Source of the DNA: an uncultured Eubacteriales bacterium
Lineage (GTDB): Bacteria > Bacillota > Clostridia > Oscillospirales > CAG-272
Direction: 5' to 3'
Length of the DNA: 33,794 nt
NCBI GenBank assembly: GCA_949747515.1
Contig: CATKFO010000075.1
Span: 1 to 33,794, forward strand
The position numbers were made by a program, and so were the translations under genes. Numbering within the stretch: position 1 is the stretch's first letter; each line of letters opens with the position of its first letter. Shown here one piece after another: positions 23,458-30,867 of the stretch. The notes below the pieces were generated by a model that ran no database searches, was not told where the DNA came from, and saw only the letters and a list, made by a program, of their open reading frames with translations.

Positions 23458-24702
23458 ATGTTAGATTATAAAAAAATGTCGGAATTTATCGCGAATAAAA
23501 GAAAACAGCTTGGCATGACTCAGGCGGATGTAGCAGAAAAATTAAAAATCTCTTTTCAAGCCGTATCAAAATGGGAAAACGGTTCCGCGCCAAACGTAGA
23601 AGTTCTAGTAGAGCTATCTAAGCTTCTTCATACTACGGTTGATGAAATTCTTGCCGGTAGGGATAAAAACGATCAAATTTTTTCATACAGCAAAGCCGGA
23701 GTGGATATTGCCTATACGGATTCGATAAAAAGGGATATGGCCGTATATTTAAAAACTAACGATGATCGCGTTCTAAACGGGTTAGGTCCTTTCGCCTCGT
23801 TATATGATATTGAATTTACAAATATAGAGGCGCCGGTATTGGTTTTAAAGTCGGAAGAGCCGGGCTCCAAACAGAAATTGGCTATGGAGTATGGTTACGA
23901 AGAGTCAATTTGTCATGACATGATAAATCACTTGGTAAACGATATTGCCGTAATGGGCGCTAAACCTCTCGCAGCGCTAGACACGATTGTTTGCGGAAAG
24001 GCGGAAAAGGAAACGGTAAAATCCTTTTTAAAAGGAATTTCAGAGGCATGTCTGGAAAACGAGTGCAGCTTAGTAGGCGGAGAAACGTCTATACAGCCGG
24101 ACGTTGTGGACAGCGGCGTATATATACTTACGTCAAGCATAGCCGGCATTGTTTCCAGAAATAATATCATTGACGGCAGCCGTATTCAAGAGGGCGACGT
24201 AGCGCTGGCCGTAGCTTCAAACGGTCTTCATACAAACGGATATACTCTCGTTAGAATGTTGATGGAAAAAATACCGCGAATAAAGCTGGAGAAAATAAAC
24301 GGAAAAACATTTATTGAGCATATCATGAAACCTCATGCGCCGTACTACAAGGCGATTAAGTCGATATTTCCCGACGTTGGAGTTCACGGTATGGCTCACA
24401 TCACAGGAGGAGGCATAGAAGGAAATCTGCGAAGAATTATTCCGGACGGACTGAGCGCCGAAATAGATTTGAAGAAAATAAGAACGCTCCCTATATTTTC
24501 TTATATAAAGGCGATTGGAAACATTGACGAGTTGGAAATGCTATCCACATTTAACTGCGGCGCAGGCCTTATTGTAATCGTTGAATCGAGTCGTGTAAAT
24601 TCTACGGTGGAAATTATTAAAAAATATTACGATTGCTACGAAATAGGTAAAATTAAAGCCGGTAGTAAAAAGGTAACGTTCAAAAATCATATTGATTGGT
24701 GA
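23458..24702 (+). CDS. XRE-type HTH fused to PurM-like (AIR synthase) domain
   Basis: 414 residues. Residues 7-62 form a classic XRE helix-turn-helix (GMTQADVAEKLKIS and QAVSKWENG). From about 76 to the end the protein follows PurM (FGAM cyclo-ligase): YSKAGVDI, FASLYDI, VNDIAVMGAKPL, LVGGETS, SNGLHTNGYTLVR, HGMAHITGGGIEGNL and FNCGAG. The nucleotide-binding loop, normally a T-D-G-V-G-T-K motif, reads SEEPGSK (132-138), so the Asp and first Gly are lost while the later Gly and Lys stay. PurM makes AIR in purine synthesis and is not normally fused to a DNA-binding domain; no other purine gene is near. I infer a ligand-sensing regulator, possibly of purine or AMP/ATP-like metabolites; a still active enzyme is the alternative. 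GGAG lies 8 bases before the start. Confidence 0.88.
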   Translation: MLDYKKMSEFIANKRKQLGMTQADVAEKLKISFQAVSKWENGSAPNVEVLVELSKLLHTTVDEILAGRDKNDQIFSYSKAGVDIAYTDSIKRDMAVYLKTNDDRVLNGLGPFASLYDIEFTNIEAPVLVLKSEEPGSKQKLAMEYGYEESICHDMINHLVNDIAVMGAKPLAALDTIVCGKAEKETVKSFLKGISEACLENECSLVGGETSIQPDVVDSGVYILTSSIAGIVSRNNIIDGSRIQEGDVALAVASNGLHTNGYTLVRMLMEKIPRIKLEKINGKTFIEHIMKPHAPYYKAIKSIFPDVGVHGMAHITGGGIEGNLRRIIPDGLSAEIDLKKIRTLPIFSYIKAIGNIDELEMLSTFNCGAGLIVIVESSRVNSTVEIIKKYYDCYEIGKIKAGSKKVTFKNHIDW

Positions 24703-24819
24703 AAGAACGGCGGAATGCGTCCTGTTTCGTATCATAATTATAAAATTGTATACTTAAAAAGCCATAGATGAAGTGCGGATAAAAGCGCCGAAACATTTGG
24801 AAAATTTCCAAATTTGTCG

Positions 24820-24862
24820 CCCAACGAAAATCGGAGTTTTCGTCGGGTATGTGTTGTTTTTT
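24820..24862 (+). terminator. Terminator after the HTH-PurM gene
   Basis: CCCAACGAAAA (24820-24830) pairs with TTTTCGTCGGG (24837-24847) with one mismatch and a 6-base loop, followed by a T-rich tract to 24862. It lies about 118 bases beyond the stop codon. Confidence 0.65.
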
Positions 24863-25065
24863 CATTTTGACGATCGATCATCATCCGTCATATTGGGGAT
24901 ACAGTCTTGAATGACGAAAGGAATGTTAAAGTAGCAGTCTGCCTTGGCGATAAAGGCGGTAGATAGCTCGAAGTCAGCATAACAGGATCCAAGCACATGC
25001 CGTCCAGTTTTCCCGCCGAGCGACATGGGGAGCGGCGAAATAAGTTTGCAGTAGAGCAAACATGG

Positions 25066-25105
25066 AAAAAAATTAACCGGCGATTTTTAAAAATCGCCGG
25101 TTAAT
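25066..25105 (-). terminator. Terminator for the acetyltransferase gene, perfect 34-bp palindrome
   Basis: ATTAACCGGCGATTTTT (25072-25088) is directly followed by its exact reverse complement (25089-25105). On the minus strand it ends in TTTTTTT (A-run 25066-25072). The adjacent hairpin at 25109-25125 can extend with TTAATC/GATTAA and then shares bases with the terminator arm, so the two compete. Confidence 0.7.
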
Positions 25106-25314
25106 CAGAACTGCCAGCGGCAGTTGATTAAAATTTATGAGTGAGCTTCGACGCCTTTCCAAAAATTCCAGAAAAGTCCACAAAATCGTGAAAACAGAGT
25201 CGTGAAGCTGTAGAAAAAGCTTGCCAACTTGACTAACAAAATGAAAGAGCAAAGTACGCTATTTTTCTAATAAGTAAAAAATGAAACATAAATCTATTAT
25301 GCAGGAATCTCTAC

Positions 25315-25887
25315 TTATTCACTACAAATAGAACTGGAAAGCGGCAAAATATATTCCATCTTGATAAATGTTTTTTGGAGCTGTTTTGCATAATGCTCGC
25401 TTTGTTTCACAAATTTGAAGCCACATTTTTCTATAACACGTTTGGATCGATTGTTTTCAGAAAAATGACCGATCGTTAAAGCATCCAAGGTATATTTATC
25501 AGAACAAAAATGAATAACTTTTTTTACCGCTTCTGTCATTAATCCTTGCCCCCAGTATGTTTTTGAGAGGACATAGCCTATTTCTTTAAGTTTGAGATCT
25601 TTATATTTTGGATCATCATTTGCCCATGAATAATGAAATCCTAAAGAGCCAATAACTTTTCTATTTTCTTTATATTCAATTGCAAAAACATCTTTACCAG
25701 TTATAAAGGACTGTAATATTTTTTTTGACACTTCGATCGAATCGTGATGTTCCCAACCCGCCATTTCGCCAACTCCCTCAACAGAAGCATACTCATAGAA
25801 GTCGTTTACATCGCTTTCAATCCATGGGCGAAGAAGGAGACTTTCTGTTTCCAATTTTGACTTGGTTATATCAATTTGTACATCCAT
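25315..25887 (-). CDS. GNAT-family N-acetyltransferase (RimJ/RimL-like)
   Basis: 190 residues. N-terminal TESLLLRPWIESDVNDFYEY is the usual opening of RimJ/RimL-like GNATs that move an acetyl group from acetyl-CoA to an amine, often a protein N-terminus or an antibiotic. The acetyl-CoA loop reads TYWGQGLMTEAVKKVI (about 110-125), and NNRSKRVIEKCGFKFV is the following conserved helix. GGAAGG sits six bases before the ATG. The gene is visibly more AT-rich than its neighbours, which suggests recent acquisition. The substrate is unknown. Confidence 0.88.
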   Translation of the reverse strand: MDVQIDITKSKLETESLLLRPWIESDVNDFYEYASVEGVGEMAGWEHHDSIEVSKKILQSFITGKDVFAIEYKENRKVIGSLGFHYSWANDDPKYKDLKLKEIGYVLSKTYWGQGLMTEAVKKVIHFCSDKYTLDALTIGHFSENNRSKRVIEKCGFKFVKQSEHYAKQLQKTFIKMEYILPLSSSICSE

Positions 25888-26001
25888 AATTCGCCTTCCA
25901 AAACGATTTGTGCATATTTCTCTGTATTTAGGACTGCATGTTTATTACAATATATAAAGACAGCTGCTTTGCGGAGGCTAAGCAATAACTAAAAATCGCC
26001 T

Positions 26002-27261
26002 CTATTCGTCCTCTTCTTTCTCTTCCACCGGAAGAACCTTTACCATTATTTCCATTAAACGTCGGTTTTCTACTGAAGTAACCGTCACCTCAAGATTTTC
26101 CCATACGAAAGAGTCGCCTTTATCAGGTATCTTCTCAAGCTGCTCCATAACCCAACCGCTGACCGTCGCGGAATCCGTTTCCACATCGTCTTCGTCAAAT
26201 TCAAAAAGCTCGAGCATTGCTCCCAAATCGGCGCTACATTTTATCCTGTAAGTATCTTCGGCCACTTTTATAAACTCTTCGATAACCTCGTCGTGTTCGT
26301 CCCAAATTTCTCCTACCAATTCTTCAAGAATATCCTCCATGGTGATAATACCCTTGGTTCCGCCGTATTCGTCTTTGACTACGGCTATATGAGATTTCTC
26401 TTTTTGAAGCTGTTTTAGAAGATCGCTGACTTTAATAGACGGCGGAACGTATACGGGTTCCTGCATAATCTCCGTAATAGGCTTCGTAGTAATTTGCGGA
26501 CCGTCGTAGAAATCCTTTTGATGAACGACTCCGATAATGTTGTCAAGAGAATCTCTATACACCGGAAGGCGAGAATAACCCGTGTCGGTAAATATTTGCG
26601 CTACTTCCTCGTTTGGAGTGTCCTCCGAAACGCCTTCCACGTTTACTCGGGGCGTGAGAATATCAAACGCTTCAACGTCGTTAAATTCAATAGCGGAACG
26701 GAGCAGTTCGGTTTCTTCCGGATCTATAGACCCGTCTTCCTCCACCTCGTCCACAAACGTCAGCAACTCGTCGGAAGTCATTTTCCAGTCGTTATTTATG
26801 CGAAAAGCTTTGGACAACAGCTTTTTCCACATAGAAAAAAGAAAATTAATAGGCGTCAAAGCTATGATAAGAAACGAAATTATAGGAGTTGTGAATATAG
26901 CGAATTTTTCAGGCGATTCTTTTACTATGCTTTTCGGAGATATTTCCCCAAAGATCAGAACCACTACTGTAATAACGGCGGTTGAAACAGTCGTTCCAAG
27001 TTCGTTATCTTCCAGAAGCCGCACGAAAAAAATCGTTCCTATAGAGGCGAGCAGAATATTAACCAAGTTGTTTCCCACGAGTATCGTCGAAAGCAGTTTA
27101 TCGTAGTTTTCGGATACGGCGAGAGCCCTTTCGGCTTTCGGATTCTTTTCCGCCATTGCTCTGAGACGCGTTCGGTTAAGAGATGAAAAAGCGGTTTCCG
27201 TCGCGGAAAAATATGCGGACAGAATTACCAATACTATCATTACCAATACTGTTGTTATCAT
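26002..27261 (-). CDS. CNNM/CorC (HlyC-type) membrane protein with CBS pair
   Basis: 419 residues. The N-terminal CNNM (DUF21) domain spans about 1-180 with three or four membrane segments and the motif FSATETAFSSLNR followed by LVGNNLVNILLAS and FGEISPKS. A paired CBS domain covers about 205-320 (GYSRLPVYRDSLDNIIGVVH and HIAVVKDEYGGTKGIITMEDILEE). A CorC_HlyC domain ends the protein (about 340-410) before an acidic tail. Relatives move or sense magnesium or other divalent cations, and the CBS pair binds adenine nucleotides; the old name hemolysin C is misleading. GGAGGAG lies about 11 bases before ATG and is complementary to an upstream segment, see 27266-27363. Confidence 0.92.
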   Translation of the reverse strand: MITTVLVMIVLVILSAYFSATETAFSSLNRTRLRAMAEKNPKAERALAVSENYDKLLSTILVGNNLVNILLASIGTIFFVRLLEDNELGTTVSTAVITVVVLIFGEISPKSIVKESPEKFAIFTTPIISFLIIALTPINFLFSMWKKLLSKAFRINNDWKMTSDELLTFVDEVEEDGSIDPEETELLRSAIEFNDVEAFDILTPRVNVEGVSEDTPNEEVAQIFTDTGYSRLPVYRDSLDNIIGVVHQKDFYDGPQITTKPITEIMQEPVYVPPSIKVSDLLKQLQKEKSHIAVVKDEYGGTKGIITMEDILEELVGEIWDEHDEVIEEFIKVAEDTYRIKCSADLGAMLELFEFDEDDVETDSATVSGWVMEQLEKIPDKGDSFVWENLEVTVTSVENRRLMEIMVKVLPVEEKEEDE

Positions 27262-27265
27262 TTAC

Positions 27266-27363
27266 GGATATACTCCTCCAAAAATATAATAATTTAAAAA
27301 TTGTCGTCGATTCGTCTTTAGAAAAGCAGTTCATCTGCCCCGTATCAACAACGGAGTATATCC
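27266..27363 (-). promoter_or_regulatory. 5' leader with stem that can bury the ribosome binding site
   Basis: GGATATACTCC (27266-27276) and its exact reverse complement GGAGTATATCC (27353-27363) are separated by 76 bases. On the minus-strand mRNA the second arm includes part of the GGAGGAG ribosome binding site of the CNNM/CorC gene. Forming the 11-bp stem would block translation, an arrangement expected of a translational riboswitch, RNA thermometer or protein-controlled leader. No known riboswitch class was recognised in the loop. Confidence 0.5.
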
Positions 27364-27687
27364 TTAGGTTCCGCCGAATTCCGCGGTCGGGAAGAGTTAT
27401 TTTTCACGTTTAATAATGATGATTCAGAATAAGATCGAGGGGGTTCGTCCATCGGGCAGTAAACCTTTCGGCCTCGCCGAGCCGCCCTTTAAGCGGCAAA
27501 ATCGAGCCTTGACGTTTCGGAGCGACATTCCTGATGCGAAAATATCGCTCGACTCAACGGCGCGAGTAAACGAACGGGACCGAGGACGGCGGAGTCTAAA
27601 TTTACAGCGTTCGCCGTATTTCCGCCGACCATAATTATTTTTATCTTTTTGTTCGCGATGTCTCGCGAATTCGGACGACGTCTTAAA
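27364..27687. other. GC-rich intergenic stretch with several hairpins
   Basis: Between the transketolase C-terminal gene and the CNNM leader. Stems seen: TCGGC-CTC-GCCGA (27468-27480), GCCGC-N7-GCGGC (27481-27497), GAGCGA/TCGCTC (27520-27550) nested in CGTTT/AAACG (27513-27572), GGCGGA/TCCGCC (27588-27626) and TTCGCGA-TGTC-TCGCGAA (about 27653-27670). No protein frame with a ribosome binding site was seen on either strand. It may encode a structured RNA; the strand is not decided. Confidence 0.4.
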
Positions 27688-28626
27688 TTATTTAAGAGCT
27701 ATCGCCGCTTTGGCTTTTTCGGCGATCGACGCCGCGTCAAGTCCAAAGTATGATACCAGTTCCTTAGCGGGGCCTGAACGGCCGAACGTATCGTTTACTC
27801 CTACTCTTAACACTGGAGTAGGTCTTTTTTCGCTGAGACATTCGCAAACCGCTGCGCCAAGTCCTCCGATAACGGTATGTTCTTCGCATGTAACGATTGC
27901 TCCGCACTTTGCGGCCTCCGCTACTATAAGATCGGAATCAAGAGGTTTAATAGTGTGTATATTTACGACGGAAGCAGAAATTCCTTCGTTTTTGAGGAGC
28001 TCGCGGGCGAGAAGAGCTTGCTCTACTTCGATTCCCGTAGCTATGATCGCCACGTCGTCTCCGTCGGCCAGCTTTACGCCGCGTCCCAGCTCAAACTTGT
28101 AATCTTCTCCGTTTATTACCGGAACCGCCATTCTTCCAAAGCGAAGATATACGGGTCCGTTATAATCGATAGCAGCCTTAACAGCGAGTCGAGCCTCCGT
28201 TGCGTCGGCCGGATTAATTACTACCATACCTGGAATAGTCCTCATAAGAGCTATATCCTCGCAGCACTGGTGAGTCGCTCCGTCTTCTCCTACGGTGATA
28301 CCCGCGTGAGTCGCTCCAATTTTAACGTTGCAGCGCGGATAACCTACGGAGTTTCTTACCTGCTCGAAAGAACGCCCCGCGGCGAACATAGCGAAAGAGG
28401 ACGCGAATGGAATCTTTCCGGTCAGAGAAAGGCCCACCGCTACTCCGATCATGTTATTTTCGGCGATTCCGCAATCAAAAAATCTGTCCGGAAAAGCCTT
28501 TTTGAACACCCCGGTCTTAGTGGCCGCGGCAAGGTCGGCGTCGAGAACGACCAGATTATCATATTCCGCGCCGAATTCAGCGAGGGCTTTGCCATACGCC
28601 TCGCGGGTAGCTATTTTATCTGCCAT
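27688..28626 (-). CDS. Transketolase, C-terminal subunit
   Basis: 312 residues from ATG 28626; the longer frame to 28692 overlaps the stop of the partner gene and lacks a start signal. It carries the pyrimidine-binding and C-terminal domains of transketolase: LVVLDADLAAATKT, RFFDCGIAENNMIGVAVGL, HAGITVGEDGATHQ (substrate loop) and the C-terminal VTCEEHTVIGGLG. With the N-terminal subunit encoded just upstream it makes a split thiamine-diphosphate enzyme that moves two-carbon units in the pentose phosphate pathway. AAGGA lies 12 bases before the start. Split transketolases of this size are usual in Clostridia. Confidence 0.93.
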   Translation of the reverse strand: MADKIATREAYGKALAEFGAEYDNLVVLDADLAAATKTGVFKKAFPDRFFDCGIAENNMIGVAVGLSLTGKIPFASSFAMFAAGRSFEQVRNSVGYPRCNVKIGATHAGITVGEDGATHQCCEDIALMRTIPGMVVINPADATEARLAVKAAIDYNGPVYLRFGRMAVPVINGEDYKFELGRGVKLADGDDVAIIATGIEVEQALLARELLKNEGISASVVNIHTIKPLDSDLIVAEAAKCGAIVTCEEHTVIGGLGAAVCECLSEKRPTPVLRVGVNDTFGRSGPAKELVSYFGLDAASIAEKAKAAIALK

Positions 28627-28675
28627 TGTTTTTATGTTTCCTTTCTTAAACCTCGCGCTTGCGGTCGTCCGCGTC

Positions 28676-29503
28676 TTACGCGCGCTCTCCAAGATCCTTC
28701 ATCGCGATCTCATACTGTTCCGCGTTGGGGGCGGCTCCGTGCCACGCTACGTTGTTCTCCATGAACGATACGCCTTTGCCTTTGACGCTGCGGGATATGA
28801 TTACGCTGGGACGGTCGAAGCATTCTCTCGCTGATTTGAAAGCCGCCTCAAGAGAGTCGAAGTCGTGCGCGTCCGCGTCGATAACGTTCCAGCCGAAGGA
28901 AGAGAATTTTCCTTCATAAGGCGCCGGATTCATTACCTCGGCAATAGGACCGTCGATCTGAAGTCCGTTGAAGTCAACGATCCAGCACAGATTTGAAAGT
29001 CCGTAGTGAGCCGCGAACATAGCGGCTTCCCATACCTGACCCTCTTCCGTTTCTCCGTCTCCGAGGATCGCGTAAATTCTGTTATTTTTTCCGTCGAGCT
29101 TAGATGAAAGCGCCATTCCGCAGGACACGGAAACGCCTTGACCGAGAGAACCGGAAGACATATCTACTCCCGGGGTGTGCTTCATATCGGGATGTCCCTG
29201 CAGGTAGCTTGAGGTTTTCCGGAAGGTCTTCAGATCTTCAACCGGAATGTATCCTTTTTGGGCGAGAGCAGAATAAAGTCCGGGAGCGCAGTGACCTTTT
29301 GAAAGAACGAGCCTGTCTCGGCCCTCCGCTTTCGGATCGCTTGGATCGACGTTCATCTCTTCAAAATACAGATATGTGAGAAGATCCGCGATTGAAAGCG
29401 ATCCTCCCGGATGGCCTGATGAAGCTGAATATACCGCGTCGATAATTCCTACGCGGACTTTTCTTGCGATTTCTTTAAGTTCGCCGAGTCTTTTGGTATC
29501 CAT
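28676..29503 (-). CDS. Transketolase, N-terminal subunit
   Basis: 275 residues from ATG 29503 (MDTKRL); an ATG at 29560 would add 19 arginine-rich residues with no family match. The thiamine-diphosphate signature is present: GDGETEEGQVWEAAMFAAHYGL followed by VDFNGLQIDG. SSGHPGGSLSIADLLT and SKGHCAPGLYSAL are the substrate and cofactor segments. It is followed 49 bases later by the C-terminal subunit and preceded by its own promoter. AGGA lies 14 bases before the start, unusually far, so translation may be moderate. Confidence 0.93.
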   Translation of the reverse strand: MDTKRLGELKEIARKVRVGIIDAVYSASSGHPGGSLSIADLLTYLYFEEMNVDPSDPKAEGRDRLVLSKGHCAPGLYSALAQKGYIPVEDLKTFRKTSSYLQGHPDMKHTPGVDMSSGSLGQGVSVSCGMALSSKLDGKNNRIYAILGDGETEEGQVWEAAMFAAHYGLSNLCWIVDFNGLQIDGPIAEVMNPAPYEGKFSSFGWNVIDADAHDFDSLEAAFKSARECFDRPSVIISRSVKGKGVSFMENNVAWHGAAPNAEQYEIAMKDLGERA

Positions 29504-29608
29504 TATATTTAGAATATTCCTTTCGCTTCGTCGGCGATATAACCGACGGTCATTACGCAAAGAACCAGTTTAACATTCTTTGCATAGAAACGTATACAGC
29601 TACTTTAT

Positions 29609-29637
29609 ATTGTAATATATTTTCGTCGATATGTCAA
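29609..29637 (-). promoter_or_regulatory. Promoter of the transketolase genes
   Basis: On the minus strand TTGACA (29632-29637) and TACAAT (29609-29614) are separated by 17 bases, leaving a leader of about 100 bases before ATG 29503. Confidence 0.8.
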
Positions 29638-29845
29638 TGAAAACGTGAAATTTTATCGTCTATATTTTAGTTTAATACTCCGATGTTTAGATATTCGCCT
29701 ATACCGCGCCTCAAAATAGAATAAAATTGTCGAAAACACCATTATAAATCATAATTTAATAGTCCATCCGCTATTCTTATTTTACAGCGTTACTAAGAGC
29801 AAATTAAAAATATTTTTCCGGCGGTCTATCTTAAACTAAAACAGC

Positions 29846-29874
29846 TTGAATAGTTATGAAATATATGGTATACT
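29846..29874 (+). promoter_or_regulatory. Promoter of the HTH-membrane regulator
   Basis: TTGAAT (29846-29851) and TATACT (29869-29874) with a 17-base spacer. The leader to ATG 30018 is about 135 bases, long for a small regulator gene. Confidence 0.7.
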
Positions 29875-30017
29875 ATTCTTATATAGATACAGAATGTTAA
29901 TTATGCTTTTGCGGGCGGCCTCAGGAATTCGATTCGACGTATTAAATCATGTTATATTATATGAAGATATGACTTCACTCGCTCGACGGCGCATTGCAAA
30001 CCGGAAAGGAATAATAC

Positions 30018-30644
30018 ATGGAAGAGCTCAACTACATCATAGCGAACAATATTGTATCTCTCCGTTTAAAAAACGGGATGACGCAGCTTGAGCTGGCCGA
30101 AAAGCTGAATTATTCAGATAAGCTTATTTCCAAATGGGAGAGAGGAGACGCGGCTCCAAACGCCCAGACGCTTAAGCAAATCAGCGACATTTTCAGCGTT
30201 TCGATAGACTTTTTATTTACAGATCATAGGGATGGAAAGGGTAACGAAAGCGACGCGTCGAAAAAAAACGACGCCTTGAAGAAAAGCGCTTCAACAATAA
30301 CGACGAGAGAAAATCGTTTTCTCATCACCGCTATCAGCATTATAGGTATTTGGATGATAGCTCTTCTTGTATTTGTCATAATGTGGATAGTCGACCGACC
30401 GATCGGTATGATTTTTATATATGCCCTGCCCGTGTCTTTTATAACTCTTTTGGTACTTAACTCCGTATGGAACGGCGGCAGGCATAATTTCTTTATTATA
30501 TCGGCTCTTATCGTGGGAGTAATAGCGGCGGTTTACGTCTCGCTTCTTAAATATAATTGCTGGCAGATTTTTATTTTGCTTATTCCCGCCGAAGCTCTCG
30601 TTCTTCTATGCACCCGTTTAAAGCGGGGAACGAACGACCGGTAG
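30018..30644 (+). CDS. XRE-family regulator with four membrane segments
   Basis: 208 residues. An N-terminal helix-turn-helix (about 6-62) has GMTQLELAEKLNYSDKLIS and KWERG. A lysine-rich linker leads to four hydrophobic segments (about 101-125, 129-149, 157-177, 180-198). This layout suits a membrane-tethered regulator that reports a membrane or envelope condition; the signal and targets are unknown. AAAGGA lies seven bases before the ATG and a terminator follows at 30660. It is a single-gene unit. Confidence 0.9.
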   Translation: MEELNYIIANNIVSLRLKNGMTQLELAEKLNYSDKLISKWERGDAAPNAQTLKQISDIFSVSIDFLFTDHRDGKGNESDASKKNDALKKSASTITTRENRFLITAISIIGIWMIALLVFVIMWIVDRPIGMIFIYALPVSFITLLVLNSVWNGGRHNFFIISALIVGVIAAVYVSLLKYNCWQIFILLIPAEALVLLCTRLKRGTNDR

Positions 30645-30659
30645 AGCCATGTTTTGTAT

Positions 30660-30697
30660 CGGTAGAGTTGTAAACTATAACTCTACCGCCGCTTTTT
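30660..30697 (+). terminator. Terminator after the HTH-membrane regulator
   Basis: CGGTAGAGTT (30660-30669) pairs with AACTCTACCG (30679-30688), a perfect 10-bp stem with a 9-base loop, followed by TTTTT (30693-30697). The string GGTAGAG also occurs just before and just after the stem. Confidence 0.9.
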
Positions 30698-30730
30698 CTA
30701 TTGGTAGAGAAGAGAAAAACAACGAGTAGG

Positions 30731-30759
30731 TTGAAAGATACCGCTCATCGTGGTATCCT
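30731..30759 (+). promoter_or_regulatory. DegV promoter with internal inverted repeat
   Basis: TTGAAA (30731-30736) and TATCCT (30754-30759) with a 17-base spacer. GATACC (30737-30742) and GGTATC (30752-30757) form an inverted repeat that starts right after the -35 and runs into the -10, a good place for a repressor. Confidence 0.5.
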
Positions 30760-30867
30760 ATGGTTGAAAAAACGGAGGCTCAGCATAAGGTCTCCCTGAA
30801 ATATATAAATTAAGAGATTCGCAACGAGACCGAACGCTGTCCGGTTTAACGCGAGATGGAGGTCGCT

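Larger units (their letters stand above)
24703..25314. other. Structured intergenic stretch without a clear gene
   Basis: About 610 bases. It contains a near-perfect palindrome ATTTGGAAA-A-TTTCCAAAT (24795-24813), a plus-strand terminator (24820-24862), a minus-strand terminator-like 34-bp palindrome (25072-25105) and a hairpin AACTGCC-AGC-GGCAGTT (25109-25125). A 65-codon minus-strand frame (24862-25059) starts at TTG with no ribosome binding site; its peptide was not recognised and may be a gene remnant. No other coding signal was seen. Confidence 0.5.
29504..30017. other. Divergent intergenic region
   Basis: An AT-rich region of about 510 bases between the transketolase genes and a plus-strand regulator. 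It holds a strong promoter for each direction (29609-29637 minus, 29846-29874 plus). The stretch 29640-29840 between them shows nothing recognisable. Confidence 0.6.

Noticed and set aside
24862..25059. 65-codon minus-strand frame between HTH-PurM and the acetyltransferase
   Set aside because: It starts at TTG without a ribosome binding site just after a terminator. The peptide is not low-complexity and could be a gene relic, but nothing supports expression.
27416..27634. 72-codon plus-strand frame between CNNM and transketolase genes
   Set aside because: Arginine- and serine-rich translation of a GC-rich hairpin region, no ribosome binding site, no known motif.
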